Positions 44,026-52,685 of a stretch of DNA of 64,000 bases are shown in pieces. Source of the stretch: Roseibium polysiphoniae (GTDB lineage Bacteria > Pseudomonadota > Alphaproteobacteria > Rhizobiales > Stappiaceae); the NCBI RefSeq assembly GCF_014842925.1, contig NZ_JACYXJ010000007.1, positions 62,001 to 126,000 of the forward strand, in the 5' to 3' direction. The notes under the pieces are model-generated. The model was not told where the DNA came from. It searched no databases and worked only from the letters and a program-made list of their open reading frames with translations. A program made the translations under genes and the position numbers. The stretch's first letter is position 1; every line of letters begins with the position of its first letter.

Positions 44026-44830
44026 TTCCGATTTCCTTCACGAAGGCGCGAACCAGCTGTTTCATCCGGTCCATGCCCTTGAGCGCGACACTCTTCGTTT
44101 CGTCATGGGACAAGGCGTGCGCCTGCAGTCCCGCACCGTAGTTGGTGATGATTGACATCGCGGCAACCCGCATGCCGAGAAACCGCGCGATGATAACTTC
44201 TGGCACGGTTGACATGCCGACCGCATCAGCGCCGAGGGTCTTCGCCATTCTGATCTCTGCGGGCGTCTCGAAAGACGGACCAGAGAACCACATGTACACC
44301 CCGTCCGGCACCGCAGAGCCCGTCGCCTCGGCGACTTTCGCCATTGCGGCGCGCAGATCCGGATCATAAGCGGAGCTCATGTCGAGGAAACGCTTCTCAT
44401 CCTCTTCCCCGATCAGCGGATTTTTTCCAGACCAGTTGATGTGATCGGAAATCAGCATCGGGCTACCAGGAGCAACTTCCTCCCGCAGAGATCCGGCCGC
44501 ATTTGTTGCCAGCAAGATCTCGCATCCCAACTCCTTGAGAGTTTCAACCGGGGTGCGCATCACTGTCGGATCGCCGCCTTCATAGTAGTGCGCACGCCCC
44601 GACAGAATTACGACTGGAACGCCAGCCAACGTCCCGGCGACCAATTCGCTTGAATGCGATGTCACCGTGGAAATCGGGAATTCCGTCAGGTGGGAATAGG
44701 GGATGCGAACCGCATCCTCCACTTCGTCGGCCAGAGATCCCAGGCCAGAGCCGAGGATCATGCCAATGCGATAGGAACCCGGACGGGCGGCGCGGACGAT
44801 GTCGGCGCATTCACGACCATAACCACTCAT
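44018..44830 (-). CDS. Purine nucleoside phosphorylase (trimeric PNP type)
   Basis: The enzyme splits inosine and guanosine with phosphate to base and (deoxy)ribose 1-phosphate. The 270 residues match the trimeric PNP/MTAP family: GMILGSGLGSLADEV (phosphate loop, about 23-37), SGRAHYYEGG (His and Tyr), LATNAAGSL (Asn of the base site region), WFSGPSFETPAEIR and AVGMSTVPEVI (Met-Ser ribose/phosphate site), and a late ITNYGAGL. This is the PunA/XapA class rather than the hexameric DeoD class. It lies between cdd and deoC, almost without gaps. Confidence 0.94.
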   Translation of the reverse strand: MSGYGRECADIVRAARPGSYRIGMILGSGLGSLADEVEDAVRIPYSHLTEFPISTVTSHSSELVAGTLAGVPVVILSGRAHYYEGGDPTVMRTPVETLKELGCEILLATNAAGSLREEVAPGSPMLISDHINWSGKNPLIGEEDEKRFLDMSSAYDPDLRAAMAKVAEATGSAVPDGVYMWFSGPSFETPAEIRMAKTLGADAVGMSTVPEVIIARFLGMRVAAMSIITNYGAGLQAHALSHDETKSVALKGMDRMKQLVRAFVKEIGND

Positions 44831-44836
44831 GGGTTG

Positions 44837-45232
44837 TCAGTCCTTTTCCTCAAGTTGAAACCCGGCAGGCAACAGTCCATCCATTGTGAAGCTTTGCTTG
44901 ATCTCATTGAGATCAGCCACGTGGATGGTCATGCCCTGACCTTCAAATTCTTTCAATTTCTGACGGCACCCACCGCATGGTGTGCAAAGCGCAGCGTCAG
45001 CGATGACGACAACCTCGGAAATTTGGCTGCCTCCACCCAACACCATGGCGCTGATCGCGCCGGCTTCCGCGCAAACGCCTTCAGGAAAAGCCGCATTTTC
45101 GACATTGCAGCCAGAGAAGATCAAGCCATCTTCCGTGCGTAGTGCCGCCCCAACCTTAAACTTGGAATAAGGCGCATAAGCGTTCTCGCGCGCTGCTTTC
45201 GCAGCGTCGAACAGATCTTGAATCTGCGTCAT
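44837..45232 (-). CDS. cdd: Cytidine deaminase
   Basis: Cdd deaminates cytidine and deoxycytidine. The 131 residues are the small homotetrameric type: KVGAALRTEDG, FSGCNVENAAFPEGVCAEAGAI with CAE (zinc Cys and catalytic Glu, about 52-56) and PCGGCRQKLKEF with the PCxxC zinc pair (about 85-93). Its ATG overlaps the stop of the upstream permease gene (ATGA). It feeds uridine and deoxyuridine to thymidine phosphorylase. Confidence 0.96.
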   Translation of the reverse strand: MTQIQDLFDAAKAARENAYAPYSKFKVGAALRTEDGLIFSGCNVENAAFPEGVCAEAGAISAMVLGGGSQISEVVVIADAALCTPCGGCRQKLKEFEGQGMTIHVADLNEIKQSFTMDGLLPAGFQLEEKD

Positions 45233-46209
45233 GTCCGTTCCTTCAGATAGGGCACGCCCGAGGCCTTGGGCGGAATGGCCTTGCCGATGAAACCCGCGAG
45301 AAGGATCACTGTCAGGATGTAGGGCAGAGCCTGGAAGAACTGAACAGGCACATCGCCAATACCGGGAATTTCCTGCCCCTGCAGCCGGATCGCAACAGCA
45401 TCAAGGAAGCCGAAGAGCAGGCAAGCCAACATTGCATTTCCAGGCTTCCACTTCGCAAAGATGAGAGCGGCAAGGGCGATGAAGCCACGTCCCGCCGTCA
45501 TGTCCTTGATAAACCCTGAGGATTGGGCGATCGAAAGGTAGCTGCCAGCAACTCCGCACAAAATACCGCAGGCGATCACGGCGCGATAGCGCAGCCAGAC
45601 GACCGAAATCCCTGCCGTATCAACCGCTGCCGGATTTTCGCCTACAGCTCTCAGCCTCAGACCGAAACGTGTTCTGAAAAGGATCCACCAAGTCAGGGGA
45701 ACTGCCGCGAAGGCCAGATACACCAATATATTGTGACCTGAGAGGAGCTCAGAATAGATCGGGCCGATGACAGGGACCGTTTCAACCTGTTCGGCAAAAG
45801 GAAGTTCAATGTCCTGAAACCGGCCTTCTTTGGGCAGAGGAGGTGTCCGGCCACCCTGACGAAACCACGATTGACCCAGGAGAGCCGTCAGCCCCGCCGC
45901 CAGAAAATTGATCGCAACGCCCGAGACAATCTGGTTGCCTCGATTGGTGATGGAGGCAAAGCCGTGCAGCAGGGCCAGAAAGATCGATACACCAATGCCT
46001 GCCAGCAGTCCGAGCCAAGCGTTTCCTGTCATGTACCCGACTGCGCCAGCTCCGAAGGCAGCGCCCAGCATCTTGCCCTCAAGTCCGATGTCAACGATGC
46101 CTGAGCGCTCTGAATAGAGCCCCGCGAGACAAGCCAGAAGCAATGGCGTCGACAGCCGGACGGTAGAGTCCAGGATCAGGATCATTGTATGGAGATAAGT
46201 CTCGAACAT
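45229..46209 (-). CDS. Nucleoside-type ABC transporter permease 2 (BPD_transp_2 family)
   Basis: The 326 residues form 8-9 membrane helices with the ribose/nucleoside-type permease domain: SGIVDIGLEGKMLGAAFGA near 35-53 and RAVGENPAAVDTAGI (about 188-202), the cytoplasmic coupling loop with EAA-like role. Paralogous to the next permease, with which it should pair as in NupP/NupQ- or YufP/YufQ-type importers. Start ATG 46209 is 9 bases after the other permease stop; its end overlaps cdd. Confidence 0.93.
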   Translation of the reverse strand: MFETYLHTMILILDSTVRLSTPLLLACLAGLYSERSGIVDIGLEGKMLGAAFGAGAVGYMTGNAWLGLLAGIGVSIFLALLHGFASITNRGNQIVSGVAINFLAAGLTALLGQSWFRQGGRTPPLPKEGRFQDIELPFAEQVETVPVIGPIYSELLSGHNILVYLAFAAVPLTWWILFRTRFGLRLRAVGENPAAVDTAGISVVWLRYRAVIACGILCGVAGSYLSIAQSSGFIKDMTAGRGFIALAALIFAKWKPGNAMLACLLFGFLDAVAIRLQGQEIPGIGDVPVQFFQALPYILTVILLAGFIGKAIPPKASGVPYLKERT

Positions 46210-46218
46210 GGCTTTCTC

Positions 46219-47325
46219 CTAATCCGCCTGGCCAGCAGGAGCCCCGGCGAAGCTGAAAAGCTGCACAAGGGCCGGCCGGAACATGTACTCAAGGGCGCCG
46301 GCGAAGAGGATCACCAGCCCCTGGATCACGATGATCATATCGCGCGTGATGGCGGGTTTTTCGAAAGAAAGCTCCGCCCCGCCCTGGTACAGCATGCCGA
46401 ACAAAATCGCTGCCAGCACAATCCCGACCGGATGAGCGCGCCCCATCAGCGCAACCGCGATGCCCACGAAACCGTACCCCGCAACAAATTCAATCAGCAG
46501 CCGGTGCTGAGCACCCATGATTTCGTTGATCGCCATAAGCCCGGCCATGGCGCCGGAAATCAGCATGGTGACGATCGTGATGCGCACCGGGGAGATGCCT
46601 GCATAGACGGCGGCAGTGGGATTTGCGCCGAACGTCCGGATTTCATAGCCTAGCCGAGTCCGCCAGATCAGAGCCCAAACCAGGAAACAACAGATCAGGG
46701 CGATGACAAGCGACAAGTTCACCTGTGATGTCCCGAAAAAATCTCCGGGTATCAGGTTGTCCAGCAAAGGCAGGCGCCCTCCATCCTCGAAGGTGCGGGT
46801 TTCGGGTTGCATCGACCCTGGTTTGGCGATCACATCAACGAGCAGATAGCCCATCAAGGCTGCGCCGATGAAATTGAACATGATGGTGGTGATGACGATG
46901 TGGCTTCCACGCGTCGCTTGCAGCCATGCTGGAATCAACGCCCAAGCCGCTCCGAAGAGCGCGCCGCCGGCCACAGCAAATGGTAATGTGACCCACCAGG
47001 GGACGTAGCGATCAAGCGCCAGACAGGCAAAGGCGACACCGAGACCGCCAACATAGGCCTGCCCCTCACCGCCGATGTTGAAGAGCCCTGCGTGAAACGC
47101 CACCGCGACCGCCAACCCCGTGAAGATAAAGCTCGTCGCATTGAAGAGCGTAAAGCCAATGCCCTCGCCATATCCGAGCGAACCCCAAAGCAGAATTTCA
47201 ACGGCCTCCAAAGGGTTCTCGCCGATCAGAAGCACCACCAGCCCGGACACAAAAAAGGCCGCAATTAGATTAAGGGCCGGTATTAAGCCGAAATCGACCC
47301 AACGTGGCAGTTGTCCGGCGCTCAT
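46219..47325 (-). CDS. Nucleoside-type ABC transporter permease 1 (BPD_transp_2 family)
   Basis: The 368 residues have about ten membrane helices with GLFNIGGEGQAYVGGLGVA (about 80-98) and RTFGANPTAAVYAGI (about 231-245), matching the motifs of the partner permease. The ATG overlaps the ATPase stop (ATGA), so ATPase and permease are coupled. Together they form the membrane part of the BMP-family nucleoside importer. Confidence 0.93.
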   Translation of the reverse strand: MSAGQLPRWVDFGLIPALNLIAAFFVSGLVVLLIGENPLEAVEILLWGSLGYGEGIGFTLFNATSFIFTGLAVAVAFHAGLFNIGGEGQAYVGGLGVAFACLALDRYVPWWVTLPFAVAGGALFGAAWALIPAWLQATRGSHIVITTIMFNFIGAALMGYLLVDVIAKPGSMQPETRTFEDGGRLPLLDNLIPGDFFGTSQVNLSLVIALICCFLVWALIWRTRLGYEIRTFGANPTAAVYAGISPVRITIVTMLISGAMAGLMAINEIMGAQHRLLIEFVAGYGFVGIAVALMGRAHPVGIVLAAILFGMLYQGGAELSFEKPAITRDMIIVIQGLVILFAGALEYMFRPALVQLFSFAGAPAGQAD

Positions 47326-48848
47326 TTCGCTTCTCCGTGTACACCGGCCATCAGCAGGCCCAGCTCGCTTTCGTCTGCATCTGGTGCGCGTTCCCCCACA
47401 ATGGAGCCATCGAACATGACAAGCACCCGATCAGCCAGCGCCCTGATTTCATCGAGTTCGACAGAGACCAGCAGAATGCCCTTTCCGGCGTCCCGCAACT
47501 CAATCAACCGCTTGTGGATGAATTCGATCGCCCCAATGTCGACGCCCCGCGTCGGCTGACCGACGAGAAGCACGGTCGGATCGCGTTCGATCTCACGGGC
47601 GAGAACAATCTTCTGCTGATTGCCACCTGAAAAATTGGCCGTTTTGAGCAATGGATTTGGCGGCCGAATATCGTATTTTTCGATCTCCATTCGTGCCGTT
47701 TCCTTGATCCCCGCGACGTCAAGCAACATGCCGTTCGAGTATCGAGGATCGTTGTGATGGCCGAGAATGGCATTCTCGTATTCGGCGAAGGAGGTCACAA
47801 GACCCATTCGGTGACGATCTTCCGGAACGTGGCCCATGTTTTTCTGACGCATGGATGCCGCGTTGACGTCCCGCTTCTCTAAATCGATCAGCTCACCATC
47901 TATCCAGACCGTCCCCTTGCTGGCGCTGCGAATGCCCGCAAGGGTTTCCAGCAGTTCGGACTGGCCGTTGCCTGAGACGCCTGCGATCCCAACGATCTCA
48001 CCGGCACGGACATCAAAGGAAACGTTTTTGACGACCTTAACGCCGCGGCTGTCCACGACGTTCAGCCCGTCCACCACAAGAACCTTTTCCTTGGGCTGCG
48101 CCGGCTTTTTGTCGACCTGGAGCAATACGCGGCGGCCGACCATCAGTTCGGCCAAGTCTTCCATCGAGGTTTCGGCCGTCTTGCGTGTCGCAACCATCTC
48201 ACCGCGGCGCATGACAGACACCGTATCGGTGATCGCCATGATTTCACGCAGCTTGTGGGTGATCAAAAGGACCGTTTTGCCCTCATCCCTCAGAACTTCG
48301 AGGATCTTAAAGAGGTGATCTGCTTCCGCCGGTGTCAGGACACCTGTCGGCTCGTCGAGGATCAGGATCTCCGCACCTCTGAAAAGCGCCTTCAAGATCT
48401 CGACCCTTTGCTGCAACCCAACGGGAAGATCGCCGATCAGGGCATCCGGATCGACGCGGAGTTCATAGTCGTCCTCCAGACGCTTGAGCTCTTTGCGTGC
48501 CTTGGACAGTCCACCAGCCAGTCTCGCACTGCCCTCAGCGCCAAGAACGACGTTTTCAAGAACGCTGAAGTTATCGACCAGCATGAAATGCTGATGCACC
48601 ATTCCAATACCGAGCGAGATCGCTGTTTTGGAATCGGCGATCGAAACCTCTTCTCCGGATATGAGAATGTCGCCGCGGTCAGCCTGGTAAAACCCGTAGA
48701 GGATCGACATCAACGTCGATTTCCCGGCTCCATTTTCGCCAATGATGCCGTGGATCGACCCCTTTTCCACGACAAGGTCAATTTCCTTGTTGGCGTGGAC
48801 AGGGCCGAAGCTCTTGTTGATCTTCCGAAGTTCGATTGCCGGCGTCAT
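47322..48848 (-). CDS. Nucleoside ABC transporter ATP-binding protein (tandem ATPase)
   Basis: The 508 residues contain two ABC domains as in ribose- and nucleoside-type importers. The first has Walker A GENGAGKSTL (about 36-45), LPVGLQQRVEILKAL signature and EILILDEPTGVLTP Walker B; the second has a degenerate Walker A GVSGNGQSELLET (about 293-305) but a proper FSGGNQQKIVLAREI signature. The degenerate site is normal for this family. It lies 179 bases after bmpA, with a terminator between, and overlaps permease 1. Confidence 0.95.
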   Translation of the reverse strand: MTPAIELRKINKSFGPVHANKEIDLVVEKGSIHGIIGENGAGKSTLMSILYGFYQADRGDILISGEEVSIADSKTAISLGIGMVHQHFMLVDNFSVLENVVLGAEGSARLAGGLSKARKELKRLEDDYELRVDPDALIGDLPVGLQQRVEILKALFRGAEILILDEPTGVLTPAEADHLFKILEVLRDEGKTVLLITHKLREIMAITDTVSVMRRGEMVATRKTAETSMEDLAELMVGRRVLLQVDKKPAQPKEKVLVVDGLNVVDSRGVKVVKNVSFDVRAGEIVGIAGVSGNGQSELLETLAGIRSASKGTVWIDGELIDLEKRDVNAASMRQKNMGHVPEDRHRMGLVTSFAEYENAILGHHNDPRYSNGMLLDVAGIKETARMEIEKYDIRPPNPLLKTANFSGGNQQKIVLAREIERDPTVLLVGQPTRGVDIGAIEFIHKRLIELRDAGKGILLVSVELDEIRALADRVLVMFDGSIVGERAPDADESELGLLMAGVHGEAK

Positions 48849-48973
48849 GTCTCAGCCCTCGTCCAGGAAACCGGGTCCCGTTGTGTCATGTTTTCAGATC
48901 ACATGCTCTTCAGCTGTCGGCCCTTTCCGGGCAACAGCAATCTTGAGTACGCCGGACCGTCAGCACCCAACGC

Positions 48974-49016
48974 AAAATCAAAATCCCCGCACCAGCCATT
49001 GCGACCGATGCGGGGA
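48974..49016 (-). terminator. Rho-independent terminator between bmpA and the ABC ATPase gene
   Basis: On the minus strand TCCCCGCA (49016-49009) and TGCGGGGA (48991-48984) form an 8-bp stem with a 17-base loop, followed by TTTTGATTTT. It starts 11 bases after the bmpA stop. Partial read-through would give more binding protein than membrane components. Confidence 0.75.
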
Positions 49017-49027
49017 GATCAAAGGCC

Positions 49028-50026
49028 TTAGAACGGGCAGTTCTGATCGGCCATGTAGTCGTGAACCGTGATCGTTCCGGAGACGATGCCGGCGCGCGCC
49101 TTGTCGACAGCGGCTTTCATTTCCGGGGTGATCAGCTTCTCGTTGTTTTCGTCGAGCGCCCAATCAACGCCACCTTCGGCGAGACCGAGAACGGAAAAGC
49201 CCGATGTCCAGGCATCGTTCTTGGCATCTTCGAATGCGCTGTAGACGGCAACGTCAACGCGCTTGAGCATGGATGACAGGACAGATCCGGGATGCAGAGC
49301 ATTCTGGTTGCTGTCGACGCCGATGCCGAGCTTGCCAGCATCCGCAGCTGCCTGAAGCACACCAATGCCCGTGCCGCCGGCTGCGTGATAAACAACGTCG
49401 GCACCACGGTCGAACTGGGACTTGGCCAATTCGCCGCCCTTCACCGGATCGTTCCAGGCTGCGCCGGTCGTGCCCGTCATGTTCTCAAAGACTTCCGCAT
49501 CCGCGTTGACGGCCAATGCGCCCTGCTTGTAGCCGCAGGCGAATTTACGGATCAGCGGAATGTCCATCCCGCCGATGAAACCAACCTTGCCGGTTTCAGA
49601 GGCCATCGCGGCAAGCATGCCTACGATGTAGGAGCCTTCGTGTTCCTTGAAGACGATCGAGCGAACGTTCGGTAGGTCGACGACCATGTCGACGATTGCG
49701 AACTGAGTGTCCGGAAATTCCTTGGCGACCTTCTCAACAGCGTTGGCCTGAGAGAAGCCAATCGCCACAATCGGGCTCTGACCGCGCTTGGCGAAATTGC
49801 GCAGCGCCTGTTCACGCTGGCTGTCGTTCTGAATTTCGAAATCGCGGTAGGCGACGCCGGTGTCCGCAGTGAACTTTTCGGCACCGGTGTAGGCAGCCTC
49901 GTTGAACGACTTGTCGAACTTTCCGCCAAGATCGTAAAGGACTGCGGGCTTGATGTCTGCGGCCATAGCGGCCGTCGAAAACGCGACGCCTGCAAGAGCC
50001 ACGCTAATCGTCAGGAGCTTCTTCAC
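49028..50026 (-). CDS. BMP-family ABC transporter nucleoside-binding protein
   Basis: Periplasmic binding protein of the BMP/PnrA/Med family, whose studied members bind purine and other nucleosides. Start is GTG 50026, seven to eight bases after GGAGGA; it gives 332 residues with a typical signal peptide (KKLLTISVALAG to AAMAA, about 1-22). The mature part has DLGGKFDKSFNEAAYTGAEK near its N-terminus, IGFSQANAVEKVAKEFPDTQFAIVD and GFIGGMDIPLIRKFACGY. It lies between the SorC regulator and the transporter genes and is followed by a terminator. Confidence 0.94.
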   Translation of the reverse strand: MKKLLTISVALAGVAFSTAAMAADIKPAVLYDLGGKFDKSFNEAAYTGAEKFTADTGVAYRDFEIQNDSQREQALRNFAKRGQSPIVAIGFSQANAVEKVAKEFPDTQFAIVDMVVDLPNVRSIVFKEHEGSYIVGMLAAMASETGKVGFIGGMDIPLIRKFACGYKQGALAVNADAEVFENMTGTTGAAWNDPVKGGELAKSQFDRGADVVYHAAGGTGIGVLQAAADAGKLGIGVDSNQNALHPGSVLSSMLKRVDVAVYSAFEDAKNDAWTSGFSVLGLAEGGVDWALDENNEKLITPEMKAAVDKARAGIVSGTITVHDYMADQNCPF

Positions 50027-50099
50027 TTGTATGTCCTCCGACACTTTGAGCCGCCCAGCGGGGCGGTTCCTCATTACTTCCCCTCTTGACGCATCCGCT

Positions 50100-51083
50100 T
50101 TAGGCGGATTGCGCCAGCTTTAATCCGATCCGATCACGCAAAGCCCTCGCAAGGGTTTCATCTGCAATCAGGTCGGTAATGACACCGGCGCGCAGTGCAG
50201 CAAGGGTCGCATCGACCTTGGTCTCACCGCCCACCAGTGCAATAAGTCGACTGCCTTTGACTTCATTGAAATGAAGGCCGACAGCACAATCTCCTATGCG
50301 GACTGGCGCAACTTCGCCGTCCAGTGTCAAGAACCTGCCCATGAGGTCGCTCGCTGCGCCACTCTGGTCCAGTTCTTCCTGCTCCTGGGCCGTGATCATC
50401 CCTCTTTGGATGAGATGCCCTTCTTCTTCAACGGAGCCGATGCCGACAACAAACACGTCAGCCTTGCGCGCCCGACCGAGCAGATCCTGAACACTGCGCT
50501 GCCCAAGGAACATCTCCTTTTCCTCGAGCGTTTCCGCGAAATAAGGCACCGGCAGGTAGTAGCCCTCGCCGCCGGTCCGGTCCTGAAGCAATTGCACGAC
50601 ATCATAGGGATTGGCAGCAAGCGTGCGCGTCAGAGATCCGCAGATCGACATAACCGCGAGGTCCGGCCGCGCAAGCCGCGGCATTTCCTCAACGGCGGCC
50701 TTGAGCGTGCGACCCATGCCCACGCCGACTTTCTTGACGTCTGGTGAGCCCAGAATTCCAGCAAGAACATGAGCCCCTGCGGATGCCACTGCGCGAATTG
50801 CGCTCTCCTGATCCCCCGCACCTAGATCCGGCGCAATGATACAGGTCCTCAGGTTGAACTGATCTGCGAGAAGTTCTTCAAGCTCCAGACACTCGAGCGG
50901 CCGTCCTTCAACGTGAAACTTGACGTATCCGGCCTTTTGGGCGTGAGCGATCAGGCGATGCACCTTCGCTGGCGAGATGCCAAGTTGAGACGCGATCTCG
51001 CCTTGCGTTCGCCCACCGACGAAGGACAGCCATGCGGCTCTGATCGCAAGATAATTCGTCCAATCGTCGTCGCGCGCCTGCAT
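50100..51083 (-). CDS. SorC/DeoR-type sugar-binding transcriptional regulator
   Basis: The 327 residues have an N-terminal helix-turn-helix (RTQGEIASQLGISPAKVHRLI, about 25-45) and a SorC effector domain (about 60-320) with VGVGMGRTLKAAVEEMP and VVGIGSVEEEGHLI, the phospho-sugar-binding region. It heads the nucleoside cluster, so a (deoxy)ribose phosphate is the likely inducer, as with B. subtilis DeoR, which is also a SorC-type protein. Located 73 bases upstream of bmpA; a CCGCCC/GGGCGG hairpin lies in that gap. An inverted repeat at 51110-51126 precedes its own start. Confidence 0.9.
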   Translation of the reverse strand: MQARDDDWTNYLAIRAAWLSFVGGRTQGEIASQLGISPAKVHRLIAHAQKAGYVKFHVEGRPLECLELEELLADQFNLRTCIIAPDLGAGDQESAIRAVASAGAHVLAGILGSPDVKKVGVGMGRTLKAAVEEMPRLARPDLAVMSICGSLTRTLAANPYDVVQLLQDRTGGEGYYLPVPYFAETLEEKEMFLGQRSVQDLLGRARKADVFVVGIGSVEEEGHLIQRGMITAQEQEELDQSGAASDLMGRFLTLDGEVAPVRIGDCAVGLHFNEVKGSRLIALVGGETKVDATLAALRAGVITDLIADETLARALRDRIGLKLAQSA

Positions 51084-51109
51084 GGGCGTGTCACCACCTC
51101 TACTAAGAG

Positions 51110-51126
51110 CCTCATCAGATCTGAGG
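51110..51126 (-). promoter_or_regulatory. Inverted repeat upstream of the SorC regulator gene
   Basis: CCTCA-N7-TGAGG with core TCAGATCTGA, 27 bases before the regulator's start codon: a plausible operator for autoregulation. The same 17-mer occurs at 24586-24602. Confidence 0.4.
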
Positions 51127-51539
51127 CCTTGTTCGCAGTTGCCGTAGCAAATACGATGTCAGAACAACCGAGAAGAAGGCTCCCGCAGCCCTGCCCTCAA
51201 CTCTCGTGGCCCGAAAAAATCTTCACCGACTGAGAATTTATTCGGATGTTTGCCCGGGCAGCCCCATGCCGTCAAGCGTCTTGCCGGTAAAAAGTCCCAG
51301 ATTCGCAATCCTTTTCGAAGTTTAGAGCAAGGCTGCTTACGCCGCAGGCTGAGCGCCTAAGATAAGTGCAGGCGCCGCGCGAATTGCGCCCTTTCCGCGA
51401 TCAAAAGCCCTCTCGCTCGACTGATTCTCGACCTCTCACCACTCTTCCTGTGGAATATATGCACTACGTGCGCTTTTTCGCTTTGCCAGTTAAGCGAAAT
51501 CAAGCAGTATTCATAGGTTGACTATCAAGCAACGTAGTT

Positions 51540-51567
51540 TTGACAGCTAAGGAAGGTTCCAGATAAT
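51540..51567 (+). promoter_or_regulatory. Promoter of the VWA (DUF1194) gene
   Basis: TTGACA (51540-51545) and GATAAT (51562-51567) are 16 bases apart, giving a 5' leader of about 95 bases. Best promoter match seen in the window. Confidence 0.6.
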
Positions 51568-51669
51568 CCGCGATTTTCACGAGGAACGAAGCGCTAAGAA
51601 ATTCGGCCTCTAATAGAAAAGGGGGAGACGTGACTAATCAACCTTCGGGTCAGAATAGGAGCACAAGTC

Positions 51670-52515
51670 ATGCGTCTCGACACATACAAGAAAACGGTTT
51701 GCGTTGCCGGTGCGTCCCTGCTTGCCGGCCTTGTCTCAGGCATATTTACAGTCCCATCCCATGCCCGCGATTTCACCATGCCGGTCAAATACGGCTATAC
51801 CTTCAACTATGATCCTGCCAATGAAGTCGACGTCGAGCTCGTCCTTGCGGTCGACATTTCGCAGTCAATGGACACGGAAGAACAGGAAGTCCAAAGGGCA
51901 GGCTATGTTGCAGCCCTAACATCTGATGAGGTACTGGAAGCCGTCAAATACGGTCCAATAGGACGTATTGCCGTTGCCTACATGGAGTGGGGCGGCGTTG
52001 ACGAACACTTCATGGTCGCCGAATGGATGGTCATACAGGACAAGGCGTCTGCCTCTGCCTTCGCATCCCATATCGCTGAGGCCCCGCTACGGCAGGTTCA
52101 GCGAACGTCTATCGCCTCGGCGCTTTCCAAGTCAGTCGAGCTCGTGCAGGCGAACAAGTACAATGGCCTTCGGCGCGTCATCGACATCTCCGGCGATGGT
52201 CCGAACAATCAGGGCGGCTCCGTCACCCAGATACGTGACAAGTTGCTTTCATCAGGCGTGACGATCAATGGCCTTCCCTTGATGATGAAAGCCAATGCCA
52301 ATTCCTGGCAGGCAATGCTGAATCTCGATCACTACTATGAAGACTGTGTCATAGGCGGGCCCGGGTCTTTTGCAATCCCCGTCAGATCGAAGGAAGGCTT
52401 TGAGGATGCAATCCGGATGAAACTCGTCATGGAGATTGCCGGCCTCAGTTTTGAAGAACCGCTCGTGCGTAAAGTCTCTGCGCGCAAGCCGGTTCGCTGT
52501 TCAATGTTTGACTAG
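51670..52515 (+). CDS. Secreted VWA-like protein (DUF1194)
   Basis: The 281 residues comprise a signal peptide (about 1-34, ending SHARD) and a von Willebrand factor A-like domain of the DUF1194 family (about 52-260): VLAVDISQSMDTEEQEVQR holds the metal-binding DxSxS, and VIDISGDGPNNQGG is characteristic of the family. A Cys pair and a basic C-terminus end the protein. AGGAG lies eight bases before ATG 51670. Function is unknown; metal-dependent binding of a partner in the periplasm or outside is likely from the fold. It has its own promoter and a hairpin after its stop, so it is monocistronic. Confidence 0.88.
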   Translation: MRLDTYKKTVCVAGASLLAGLVSGIFTVPSHARDFTMPVKYGYTFNYDPANEVDVELVLAVDISQSMDTEEQEVQRAGYVAALTSDEVLEAVKYGPIGRIAVAYMEWGGVDEHFMVAEWMVIQDKASASAFASHIAEAPLRQVQRTSIASALSKSVELVQANKYNGLRRVIDISGDGPNNQGGSVTQIRDKLLSSGVTINGLPLMMKANANSWQAMLNLDHYYEDCVIGGPGSFAIPVRSKEGFEDAIRMKLVMEIAGLSFEEPLVRKVSARKPVRCSMFD

Positions 52516-52522
52516 ATGATGC

Positions 52523-52544
52523 GCTCGGGGCAAACGCTCCGAGC
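52523..52544 (+). terminator. Hairpin after the VWA gene
   Basis: GCTCGGGGC (52523-52531) and GCTCCGAGC (52536-52544) form a 9-bp stem with one wobble pair and an AAAC loop, 8 bases after the stop. No T-run follows at once, so it may be a weak terminator or an mRNA-stabilising hairpin. Confidence 0.5.
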
Positions 52545-52685
52545 CATAGAAACTTTCTAGAATATACGCCGGGGGCGACCTTATCCGCCGCTCCACGTGG
52601 GATCTTTTCGCCTTATCCTTTACCCCTGCCGGGAAATCCCTGTACATCTGTCTTGGCTTGCCAAATCAGTTGCAGAGGATGACGC

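Larger units (their letters stand above)
51084..51669. other. Divergent control region between the SorC regulator and the VWA gene
   Basis: A 586-base gap without a credible gene. It holds the inverted repeat at 51110-51126, a perfect 8-bp inverted repeat TTTCGCTT/AAGCGAAA at 51476-51499 (8-base loop), and a strong promoter-like pair at 51540-51567 reading towards the VWA gene. A 60-codon frame from 51630 overlaps the VWA gene in another phase and looks like chance. Confidence 0.55.

Noticed and set aside
51630..51812. 60-codon frame with a good ribosome binding site (GGGGGA) overlapping the VWA gene start
   Set aside because: Its translation through the signal-peptide region is Cys/Pro/Arg-rich shadow of the VWA gene. 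A leader peptide cannot be excluded, but there is no positive evidence.
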